Of a stretch of 64,000 bases of DNA, positions 56,743 through 64,000 are shown piece after piece. Each line of letters starts with the position of its first letter. The stretch's first letter is position 1. Below the pieces are notes generated by a model. The model did no database searches. It saw only the letters and a list, made by a program, of their open reading frames with translations, and had not been told where the DNA came from. The translations under genes and the position numbers were made by a program. The stretch comes from Clostridium folliculivorans (GTDB taxonomy: Bacteria; Bacillota; Clostridia; Clostridiales; Clostridiaceae). The stretch lies in assembly GCF_024341905.1 (NCBI RefSeq), contig NZ_BQXY01000001.1, positions 901,013 to 965,012 of the forward strand, written 5' to 3'.

Positions 56743-56797
56743 TAAAAAACTTAGTGAAGGAGGGGGAGAAAAAGAGGGAAAAATTTTTTCTTTATCG

Positions 56798-56811
56798 TGA
56801 AAACGGTTGCG
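56798..56811 (+). promoter_or_regulatory. Possible catabolite (cre) site
   Basis: TGAAAACGGTTGCG fits 12 of 14 positions of the cre consensus TGWAARCGYTWNCW and lies between the promoter and the start codon of the CGTase gene. It could equally be a second LacI-type operator. Confidence 0.4.
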
Positions 56812-56840
56812 CAGAAAATTTATATTTTTGGAGGGGAAAA

Positions 56841-59009
56841 ATGAGAAAAGCTACTAGATTATTAAGAAACAAGTTTATACCTTTCTTACTTTCATTAGCA
56901 TTAATATTACCTATTTATGTTACTCAAAATACTAATCCATTAATAGTTAAGGCAGCAAGTGCATACACAGGAGATGCATCAGTATCAAATAAGGTTGATT
57001 TTTCAACAGATGTTATATATCAGATTGTTACTGATCGTTTTTCTGATGGTAATACTGCGAACAATCCTACAGGAGCTCTATACGATTCAACCAAAACTCA
57101 GCTAAAAAAATACTTTGGTGGTGACTGGCAAGGTGTTATCAACAAGATAAATGATGGATATTTATCAAACATGGGTATCACAGCTATTTGGGTATCACAA
57201 CCAGTTGAAAATATATATTCAGTATTCACTGATGGAAGTACTTCTTACCATGGTTACTGGGCAAGAGACTTTAAGAATACTAATCCTTACTTTGGAAACT
57301 TCACAGATTTTCAAAATATGGTCAATGCAGCACATGCAAAAAATATAAAAGTTGTAATAGACTTTGCACCAAATCATACTTCTCCAGCAGACCAAACAAA
57401 TACAAGCTATGCAGAAAACGGAAAGCTATATGATAATGGTACTCTAATTGGTTCATATTCAAATGACCCAACTGGAATGTTCCATCATAATGGAGGAACT
57501 GATTTTTCAAGCTATGAAGATGGTATTTACAAGAATTTATACGATTTAGCAGACTTAGAACATCAAAACAATACTGTAGATTCTTATATGAAGTCAGCTA
57601 TAAAGAAGTGGCTTGATTTAGGAATAGATGGTATCAGAATGGATGCTGTAAAGCATATGGCTATGGGATGGCAAAAGAACTTCATGGATACTGTTTATGG
57701 ATACAAACCTGTATTTACTTTTGGTGAATGGTTCTTAGGAACTAACGAAGTAGATCCAAACAATCACTATTTTGCAAACAATAGTGGGATGAGCTTATTA
57801 GACTTTAGATTCTCACAAAAAGTAAGACAAGTATTTAGAGATGGTACAGATACTATGTATGGGCTTGATTCAATGGTGTCAGGCACTCAAACAGCATATG
57901 AAGATGTAAATGATCAAGTTACTTTTATAGATAATCACGATATGGACAGATTTACAAAGGCTGGTGCTAGTACTAGAACAACAGATTTAGCACTTGTATA
58001 TACTTTAACTTCAAGAGGTGTACCTGCTATATATTATGGAACTGAACAATATATGACTGGTAATGGTGACCCTAACAACAGAGCTATGATGACTGGTTTC
58101 AACAATGCAACTAATGCATATCAAATAGTGCAAAAGTTAGCACCGTTAAGAAAGACAAACCCAGCGATAGCTTATGGAAATACAACACAAAAGTGGATCA
58201 ACAACGATGTATATGTATATGAAAGAAAGTTTGGTAATAGTGTAGCAGTAATAGCTGTTAACAAGAACCTAACTACAAGTGCAAATATAAGTGGCCTTGT
58301 AACATCACTTCCAGCTGGAACATACAGTGATGTACTTGGAGGATTAACTTCAGGTAATGGAATAACAGTAGGAACTGGTGGGGCAGTAAATACCTTTACT
58401 TTAGCTGCTGGAGGAGCTGCTGTATGGCAATACACTGCAACTTCTAATGCACCTACTATAGGACATGTTGGTCAGCCAATGGCAAGACCAGGCGAAACTG
58501 TAGTAATAGATGGTAGAGGTTTTGGCTCAACTACAGGAACTGTAACTTTTGGAACAACAGCAGCAACAGTAGTATCATGGAGTGATAGCGAAGTTAAAGC
58601 TGTAGTACCAAACGTAGCAGCTGGTAAAGTAAATGTTTCATTAAAGACATCCGGTGGAACTGCTAGTAATACCTATGCAAACTATGACGTTTTAACAGGG
58701 CCTCAGGTTTTGGTAAGATTTGTTGTAAACAATGCAAGTACTGCACTTGGAGAAAATGTGTACCTAACAGGTAATGTAGCAGAGCTTGGAAACTGGGATG
58801 CAAATAAAGCAATAGGCTCAATGTTTAACCAAGTAGTATACAAATATCCTTCTTGGTACTATGATGTAAGTGTTCCAGCAGGAACTACAATACAGTTCAA
58901 GTATTTGAAGAAAAATGGTTCAACTGTAACTTGGGAAGGCGGATCAAATCATACTTATACTGTTCCTTCTAATGCTACAGGGATAGTAACAGTTAACTGG
59001 CAGCCATAA
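56841..59009 (+). CDS. Secreted cyclodextrin glucanotransferase (GH13 with CBM20)
   Basis: A 722-residue protein, the usual CGTase length, from ATG 56841 (GGAGGGG upstream). Signal peptide about residues 1-38, then A/B domains: [20 protein letters not shown], the nucleophile in [20 protein letters not shown], acid/base in FTFGEWFLG and the third acid in [10 protein letters not shown]. Domain C follows, then domain D ([23 protein letters not shown]) and a C-terminal CBM20 ([20 protein letters not shown]). It makes cyclodextrins from starch outside the cell. The lead-in frame from 56754 is not coding. Confidence 0.92.
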   Translation: MRKATRLLRNKFIPFLLSLALILPIYVTQNTNPLIVKAASAYTGDASVSNKVDFSTDVIYQIVTDRFSDGNTANNPTGALYDSTKTQLKKYFGGDWQGVINKINDGYLSNMGITAIWVSQPVENIYSVFTDGSTSYHGYWARDFKNTNPYFGNFTDFQNMVNAAHAKNIKVVIDFAPNHTSPADQTNTSYAENGKLYDNGTLIGSYSNDPTGMFHHNGGTDFSSYEDGIYKNLYDLADLEHQNNTVDSYMKSAIKKWLDLGIDGIRMDAVKHMAMGWQKNFMDTVYGYKPVFTFGEWFLGTNEVDPNNHYFANNSGMSLLDFRFSQKVRQVFRDGTDTMYGLDSMVSGTQTAYEDVNDQVTFIDNHDMDRFTKAGASTRTTDLALVYTLTSRGVPAIYYGTEQYMTGNGDPNNRAMMTGFNNATNAYQIVQKLAPLRKTNPAIAYGNTTQKWINNDVYVYERKFGNSVAVIAVNKNLTTSANISGLVTSLPAGTYSDVLGGLTSGNGITVGTGGAVNTFTLAAGGAAVWQYTATSNAPTIGHVGQPMARPGETVVIDGRGFGSTTGTVTFGTTAATVVSWSDSEVKAVVPNVAAGKVNVSLKTSGGTASNTYANYDVLTGPQVLVRFVVNNASTALGENVYLTGNVAELGNWDANKAIGSMFNQVVYKYPSWYYDVSVPAGTTIQFKYLKKNGSTVTWEGGSNHTYTVPSNATGIVTVNWQP

Positions 59010-59023
59010 TATTTGATATTTTA

Positions 59024-59074
59024 AGGGAGCTAATGCAAAGGACATTTGTCTTTTGTTATTAGCTCCTTTTTGTT
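59024..59074 (+). terminator. Terminator after the CGTase gene
   Basis: GGGAGCTAAT / ATTAGCTCC with an inner GACATTTGTC stem, then five T. Confidence 0.85.
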
Positions 59075-59234
59075 AAAATTTAATATATAAAATATCTATT
59101 AGAGATTACAAAGTTCATGAATATTCAAATTTAAGCTTTGATAAAATGATTAATTGTAATTAAAGCAAATTAATTATAATTCCTAAGATGGATTTAAAAA
59201 ATATGAACACTACTATTACAAAGGATGTGAATCA

Positions 59235-60152
59235 ATGAAGCAAGTTACTATGAGAGATGTAGCTAAGGCGGCAGGTGTATCTGTTGCAACAGTTTCTTAC
59301 GTTATAAATAATAATGAAAAAGAATCTATACCAGAGGACACAAGAATAAAAGTAATAAACGCAATAGAACAGTTAGGATATGTTCCAAATCTCACTGCCA
59401 GATCATTAACTAGAAACAAATCAGGGCTCATAGGCGTTTTTATAATGAGTAGTGACTTAGAACATGCACCATGGAGACTAGAAAGTCAATCTCAGTTCAT
59501 AAGTGAGCTAGTTAAAACGTTGTATGATTTCAATTACCATGTGATTATAGAGTATCTAGGAGACTCAAAAAAAGACTTAAATATAATCCGTGAAAGAGCC
59601 CTAGATGCAGTTTTTTTAGTAGATATAAATGCAGAAGAAGTCTATGATACTGCAAGCATGTTTAAGGTACCCATAATAATTGTAGATAACTTTATTGAAG
59701 ATACTATATTTCATAAAGTTTTAATAAACTATAAATCGGCAATCGATGAAGGGATAAAACTATTACAATGTAAGGAACCGTATATAGTTGTGGATTCAGA
59801 AAATAGTAAATCAATTATCGAAAGATTGTATAAGGATGATAAGGATTTTAAAGAAAATATATACGTAGTAAGACACATAGACAGCTTTTATAAGTTTTTA
59901 AAGGATAACCAGCAGAGAAAGTTTATTTTATTTAATGAGTTTTTAGCAGTATTAGCTAAGGAACATATAGAAACCAAAAATGCTGTTGCCATTTGTGCAT
60001 CAGGAAATGATTATCTACTAGAGGCTTACAAAAACAAAATATATTTTGATAATAGAAGAAAAGCCAAAATATCAGTGGATATAATACTAGATTATATAAA
60101 TAAAAAGTATCATGAGAATAAGTTTACTTTTATAGATCCAGAGAAGAGATAA
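59235..60152 (+). CDS. LacI-family regulator
   Basis: A 305-residue regulator, about 25 shorter than usual. The DNA-binding domain is intact (VTMRDVAKAAGVSVATVSYV, hinge PNLTARSLTRNKSG). The sugar-binding domain is diverged and short at the C-terminus. It follows the CGTase gene and probably controls it. GGATG-type site upstream of the ATG. Confidence 0.88.
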   Translation: MKQVTMRDVAKAAGVSVATVSYVINNNEKESIPEDTRIKVINAIEQLGYVPNLTARSLTRNKSGLIGVFIMSSDLEHAPWRLESQSQFISELVKTLYDFNYHVIIEYLGDSKKDLNIIRERALDAVFLVDINAEEVYDTASMFKVPIIIVDNFIEDTIFHKVLINYKSAIDEGIKLLQCKEPYIVVDSENSKSIIERLYKDDKDFKENIYVVRHIDSFYKFLKDNQQRKFILFNEFLAVLAKEHIETKNAVAICASGNDYLLEAYKNKIYFDNRRKAKISVDIILDYINKKYHENKFTFIDPEKR

Positions 60153-60197
60153 AATCATTTTAATGTTAAAGTTTTATTAGATTTACCACATAAAGAA

Positions 60198-60232
60198 TTT
60201 ATGCTACTAGCAAGGGGGCTAGTAGCATAAAA
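60198..60232. other. Perfect hairpin without a T tract
   Basis: TTTATGCTACTAGC / GCTAGTAGCATAAA, 14 bp, loop AAGGGG, but followed by AAGAAG, so not a standard terminator on the plus strand. Role unknown. Confidence 0.45.
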
Positions 60233-60439
60233 GAAGAGTAGCGCGTAATTTAAGCAAACCGGTATGTATTTGCAGGGGAAAATGTGTGTTAAATAAATAA
60301 AATAGGGTGTATTAATGTTAATATTTGTATTTATGTATTTATTATATTAATTTATGTACAATCTAGCTAGGGTGATTTTTTTAGATTAAGGGGTAAAATT
60401 TTGGGTTGTATATAAATATGTATCCGAAAGATTTTATAT

Positions 60440-60490
60440 AGTTACATGATGACATATCACTTAATTTCAACAGCTGAATTAGCAGCGCCT
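60440..60490 (+). repeat. Dispersed repeat family A, copy 5
   Basis: ATGATGACATATCACTTAAT, TTCAACAGCTGAATTAGCAG, CGCC. The left part seen in other copies is not recognisable. The surrounding 60153-60887 gap holds no gene. Confidence 0.55.
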
Positions 60491-60810
60491 AGGATAAATA
60501 TCATAATTAAAAGTTTTTAATATAAAGATACAGGTCAACATCCAAAATCTATCATAAAGTAAGTTTTTGTTTATAAATTTTTAAAAAATATATAAAAAAT
60601 GAAAGCTTTACATAGAAAATATTGTTATAATATGATTAATTGGGTAATTATGAATTAAGTAAGTTTGTTAAAATTATTTTTTTTGTTAAATTATCTCTAT
60701 ATAAACTTTAATTATTATGAGTTAATTGAAGGGGAGGCCAATTGAATACTTCTATACAATACCAGAATAGATAAATTAATAGAAAAATTGACAAGTAAAT
60801 ATAATAATCC

Positions 60811-60820
60811 TTTGTCGAAT
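60811..60820 (+). promoter_or_regulatory. Spo0A-box match upstream of the histidine kinase
   Basis: TTTGTCGAAT contains TGTCGAA 68 bases before the kinase start. It is a good match; use is inferred. Confidence 0.4.
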
Positions 60821-60887
60821 ATAGATATAGATATAGATTTAAAGAACATAGGATCTTAGGAATAAATATATGAGTGTAGGTGATAAG

Positions 60888-62981
60888 ATGATCAAGACAG
60901 CGAAGTATATTGATAACAGTACCACGGATTTTAGTATTAAGAATGAGGTAATAAAAAGTTTACTATTAATAATCTTAAGTATTTGCATTTCACAAAAACT
61001 CATAGAAGCGGACTACATGTTTTACCACAGTATAGTTATGTTTATAGGTATAATAATATGTTTTGCCATCTACTTTTTTGCCAGTAATACCTATAAGTTA
61101 AGCAACAATAATTTTTTTATGCTTTTAGGTATGGGATTCTTGACAGTTGGTACCATTGATATACTTCATACGGTGGCTTATTTCAATGTAGGAATATTTG
61201 GCCTGAATTCAGCCAATTTATCTTCTTCCCTTTGGATTTCAGCTAGGTACATTAGTAGTATAACTATTTTGATATCAAGTATATTTATAAATAAAGGTAT
61301 TAAAAAAATTAATATCAATGTATTCAGGTTCATATACATAATTGCTTTAGCAACAATTATATTAAGCATATATGTTTTTAAAATCTTTCCAGTAAGCTAT
61401 ATAGAAGGTATAGGAAATACATTATTCAATCAAGTCAGCAGAGTAATAATAATTATAGTTCTTTTTATCAGCGGCATAATACTATATAAGGCTTTTAATA
61501 GAGAGAATAAAGAACTGATTTTTTTTATGGAATTATATATTATTTTTGCAATAATAAATAAAATAATTCTTATTTTATTTGATTACACTCTCGGTATTGA
61601 AAATACCAGTGCTTTTGTTTTTAGGACAATCTCTTTTTATATGTTATACAAAGGTGTGGTTCAGTGCGGTCTTAAACAACCTTTTAATAAAGTCGCTGGA
61701 GCATTAATGGAGACTAAAGATAGACTTGAGCAGGAAAGTGATCTTAGGATTATGTTTGAAGAGGCTATGGTAAATAATGAAGAGTGTTATAGAATTCTGA
61801 TTGAGAAATCAAGTGATGCTATAGTTATCCACTCAGATTATAAGCATGTATTTGCAAATGAAACCGCAGCAAAAATGCTTGGTTTTTCTAAAGCAAAAGA
61901 TCTCTTGAAGGTTGATTTTTCTAAATTTATTGAAGAAGAAAACTTTTATGAAAGCATGGAGATATATAATGAAATACTTGCAAAGAAAACAAATGGTGAA
62001 ACATATGATACAACTCTTATAACTATAGATGGAAGACAAATTTCTGTTAAAATTCAAGGGACTTATATTATATACAGAGGAAAGCCTTCTGTCCTTGTAG
62101 TTTTTAAAGATTTAAGTACTGAAAAGGAAGTAGAGAAGTTATCAGCTGATATAGAGGAAAAAGGAAAAATGCTTGAAGATACAATATTTCTTAATAAGCG
62201 TATAACAGAGCATTTTGCAAATGTTTCTCATGAGCTTAGAACTCCTTTAAATGTAATACTCGGAGCAATTCAAATATTAGCATTATATGATTCTCGTGAT
62301 TCGATGGTAAATTCTATAGATAAAATACAAGCATATTACAAAACCATGAAGCAGAATTGCTACAGACTTCTGAGGCTAGTCAACAATTTAATTGATCTAT
62401 CAAAGATTGACTCAGGTTTTTTCGAGCTCAAAAGGAGAAATGGAAATATAGTAGATGTTATAGAAGGTATCACAATGTCAATAGTAAGTTACTGTGAGAC
62501 TAAAAATATAACTCTTATTTTTGATACTGAAGTAGAAGAAAAGTATATGGCTTTTGATCACGATAAAATAGAAAGAATTATGCTTAACTTGCTTTCAAAT
62601 GCCATTAAGTTCACAAACGAAGGCGGCACAATTTTTGTATACATTGAAGATGTTGGAAAAGAGATAAGTATAATTGTGAAAGATAGTGGAGTTGGAATAG
62701 ATGAGAAGCAGCAGGAACTTATATTTGAAAGATATAGACAAGCTGATAATATTATGTTAAATGTGGCTCAAGGGACTGGAATAGGATTGTCTTTAGTGAA
62801 AGCTCTGGTTGAACTTCATAAAGGATTAATACATGTGAAAAGTAAACTAGGGGAAGGCACTGAGTTTTATATTACCTTGCCTGTAGAAATACTAGATACT
62901 TCACAAGAAGAACATAAAGAGACGGAAGTTAGATCTAATGTAGAGAGAATAAGTATCGAGTTTTCTGATATATATTCTTAG
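60888..62981 (+). CDS. Membrane sensor histidine kinase (MASE3, PAS, HisKA, HATPase)
   Basis: A 697-residue kinase. About seven to eight membrane spans (residues 15-260) have the character of a MASE3 sensor; a PAS domain lies near residues 300-410 (YRILIEKSSDAIVIHSDYKH). The phosphorylated histidine is in NVSHELRTPLNVILG, and the ATP-binding boxes are NLLSNAIKFTNEGG, DSGVGIDEKQQ and GTGIGLSLVKA. No response regulator is adjacent. ATG 60888 (AGGTG upstream) is preferred to 60870. In clostridia such orphan kinases can phosphorylate Spo0A. Confidence 0.92.
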   Translation: MIKTAKYIDNSTTDFSIKNEVIKSLLLIILSICISQKLIEADYMFYHSIVMFIGIIICFAIYFFASNTYKLSNNNFFMLLGMGFLTVGTIDILHTVAYFNVGIFGLNSANLSSSLWISARYISSITILISSIFINKGIKKININVFRFIYIIALATIILSIYVFKIFPVSYIEGIGNTLFNQVSRVIIIIVLFISGIILYKAFNRENKELIFFMELYIIFAIINKIILILFDYTLGIENTSAFVFRTISFYMLYKGVVQCGLKQPFNKVAGALMETKDRLEQESDLRIMFEEAMVNNEECYRILIEKSSDAIVIHSDYKHVFANETAAKMLGFSKAKDLLKVDFSKFIEEENFYESMEIYNEILAKKTNGETYDTTLITIDGRQISVKIQGTYIIYRGKPSVLVVFKDLSTEKEVEKLSADIEEKGKMLEDTIFLNKRITEHFANVSHELRTPLNVILGAIQILALYDSRDSMVNSIDKIQAYYKTMKQNCYRLLRLVNNLIDLSKIDSGFFELKRRNGNIVDVIEGITMSIVSYCETKNITLIFDTEVEEKYMAFDHDKIERIMLNLLSNAIKFTNEGGTIFVYIEDVGKEISIIVKDSGVGIDEKQQELIFERYRQADNIMLNVAQGTGIGLSLVKALVELHKGLIHVKSKLGEGTEFYITLPVEILDTSQEEHKETEVRSNVERISIEFSDIYS

Positions 62982-63050
62982 AGTTTAAATGGTTGTTGTT
63001 GTTAAAGTGCTATAGTAAAATTAAAAAAGTGATCTTGGATATATATGCAT

Positions 63051-63093
63051 TTAAGGCTTCTCCTTAGAAATTAGGAGAAGCCTTAAGTTTTTT
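63051..63093 (+). terminator. Terminator after the kinase gene
   Basis: TTAAGGCTTCTCCT / AGGAGAAGCCTTAA, 8-base loop, then GTTTTTT. Confidence 0.9.
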
Positions 63094-63108
63094 ATCTGTT
63101 TAGAGGAA

Positions 63109-63209
63109 TAGATACCCCAGTTCTAATCTGCAAAATTTAGTTGCTGATTCTATTAACTCTGAATGAAAACTAAATTAATCATCTAGATCTTATTTGGAAC
63201 TGGTCTATA
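63109..63209 (+). repeat. Palindromic repeat family C, copy 9 (branched)
   Basis: TAGATACCCCAGTTC pairs loosely with GGAACTGGTCTATA; inside, ATTTAGTT / AACTAAAT pair exactly. Similar in plan to copy 8. Confidence 0.6.
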
Positions 63210-63231
63210 GGCTTCCATTACGAAAGCCTAA

Positions 63232-63280
63232 ATTATGAATGTTCGAAAATAGATTTCGGATTGAAGTGGTTCATCTTTAT
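63232..63280 (-). repeat. Left half of a family C repeat, minus strand
   Basis: Reverse strand reads AAAGATGAACCACTTCAATC and CGAAATCTATTTTCG, nearly the left half of copy 6. The right half is missing. Confidence 0.65.
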
Positions 63281-63369
63281 ATGAAAACACATGGTAAAAA
63301 TTGTAGAATAATAAACGTGGCTATGGTAATATATGTAATATACTATGGTGAACTTAAAGGGGAATTATA

Positions 63370-63426
63370 TTGAAAAAGGCTTCAAAGGGCTGGTATGTCA
63401 CTGAAGATAATGCGGATGATAAGTAG
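63370..63426 (+). CDS. Possible 18-residue peptide
   Basis: A TTG after AAAGGGG opens MKKASKGWYVTEDNADDK. Either a very small gene or the start of a lost one; weak case. Confidence 0.25.
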   Translation: MKKASKGWYVTEDNADDK

Positions 63427-63479
63427 ATTTTATAAGGTGAAAATATAAGGTGAAAATATAAGTAAAAGGGAGAGGTTTT

Positions 63480-63659
63480 ATGTATAGGTATACATATGTA
63501 GAGGCAAAAACCGAAGGGCTGTTTGGAGATGCCAATCATAAAGAATTAATTAATGAATACAGTTCAAAGGGATGGAGATTTGTAACTGCAATACCTACAA
63601 AATTTGATGGTCATGGATTAGTGAAAAGGTTTGACCTAGTTTTTGAGAAGGAAGAATAG
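63480..63659 (+). CDS. DUF4177-like small protein
   Basis: A 59-residue protein, MYRYTYVEAKTEGLFGDANH... with EYSSKGWRFVTAIPTKFDGH, the pattern of DUF4177 proteins (YxYxxV...GW.lv.v.P). AAGGGAGAGG precedes the ATG. Function unknown; likely co-transcribed with the next gene. Confidence 0.7.
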   Translation: MYRYTYVEAKTEGLFGDANHKELINEYSSKGWRFVTAIPTKFDGHGLVKRFDLVFEKEE

Positions 63660-63701
63660 TTGGCTTTAAAAGATAATATTTAGGGAATTGAGGGGAGTTT
63701 T

Positions 63702-63872
63702 ATGGCATTAATTATTATGTCTATAATAAGTGGAGCTATAGCCTTTTTTATTGGAGGGGCGATATTTAATGGAGAGCCAGTAATGACTTGCATTTTTACA
63801 TTTGTATTTTTCATGGCACCTGGTTTATATACTTTAGAGAGAATTTATCTAAAGTTGGATGAGAAAGAATAG
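63702..63872 (+). CDS. Small two-span membrane protein
   Basis: A 56-residue protein with two hydrophobic segments (LIIMSIISGAIAFFIGGAIF and TCIFTFVFFMAPGLY) and a charged tail. GAGGGGAG precedes the ATG. Confidence 0.55.
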   Translation: MALIIMSIISGAIAFFIGGAIFNGEPVMTCIFTFVFFMAPGLYTLERIYLKLDEKE

Positions 63873-63937
63873 TGTCATAGGAAAGTTGTTGAGCATATAA
63901 GTACCAATAAAATTACTGTCTTACAGAAAAAAGGTGT

Positions 63938-63970
63938 TATAAAGGTTCGCTTTTGCGGGCCTTTTACTAT
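63938..63970 (+). terminator. Terminator at the right edge
   Basis: AAAGGttCGC / GCGggCCTTTT hairpin with TTTT loop, followed by ACT. Confidence 0.6.
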
Positions 63971-64000
63971 ATAGAAAATTATTCTAAAATAAGTCGCTCT

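Noticed and set aside
60740..60860. Spo0E-like small gene before the histidine kinase
   Set aside because: The readable stretch has no start codon in frame, the frame from the ribosome site ends after 10 codons, and there is no real family match.

Overview
The window looks like chromosome from a low-GC, endospore-forming member of the Firmicutes, most likely Clostridium or a close relative. The basis is very AT-rich DNA with AGGAGG-type ribosome sites, a full spoIIIAA-AH operon, spoIVB-spo0A, spoIIM, dacF and a ytfJ/GerW gene, plus a conserved clostridial gene order (efp, spoIIIA, Asp23, nusB, folD, xseAB, ispA, dxs, tlyA, nadK, argR, recN, spoIVB, spo0A, then spoIIM, xerD, dacF, scpAB, ytfJ, dacB). 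No species is assigned. No tRNA, rRNA or CRISPR array was seen.

Layout. 1-2.8 kb: rqcH (cut by the window edge, minus strand) and a lipoprotein. 2.9-8.9 kb: a tightly overlapping type IV pilus/type II secretion-like operon (ATPase, platform protein, four prepilin-like proteins, PilM/N/O-like proteins) ending in aroK. 9.1-15.9 kb: efp, a zinc-ribbon protein, spoIIIAA-AH and an Asp23 protein. 16.4-28.4 kb: housekeeping and isoprenoid genes running into recN, spoIVB and spo0A; a SigH-type promoter overlaps a Spo0A box in front of spo0A. 28.4-32 kb: a decayed accessory patch with an integrase fragment, a broken secreted-protein gene on the minus strand, small membrane proteins, dispersed repeats, and two tandem S-box (SAM-type) leaders before an unknown gene. 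32-40 kb: nudix hydrolase, spoIIM, a catalytically degenerate xerD, dacF, a tandem 190-bp duplication, scpAB, ytfJ and dacB. 40-45 kb: a large serine recombinase sits against the first 17 codons of a truncated flavoprotein gene, followed by an RRNPP-type regulator and an IS1595-like transposase with altered active-site residues. 45-64 kb: accessory metabolism and signalling, including a DUF1028 protein, a GH1 glycosidase, an AGE epimerase, a chemoreceptor, a PHP phosphoesterase, a permease, a secreted cyclodextrin glucanotransferase with an adjacent LacI-type regulator, and an orphan membrane histidine kinase.

The most unusual content is intergenic. Three dispersed repeat families occur many times. 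Family C is a palindromic element whose arms differ between copies but stay self-complementary within each copy. Family B is a roughly 105-bp element with two successive stem-loops, the second terminator-like, in five copies. Family A is an unpaired roughly 65-bp element always on the same strand as the gene downstream. One C copy interrupts an A copy. These families, together with the divergent tandem S-box pair, are the best candidates for something not yet described.

Many of the genes serve sporulation. Spo0A starts the programme, spoIIM acts in engulfment, spoIIIAA-AH builds the channel between mother cell and forespore, SpoIVB signals to the mother cell, and dacF and ytfJ act late. Spo0A-box matches also lie upstream of the chemoreceptor and the orphan kinase, which suggests, but does not show, that these join the Spo0A network.
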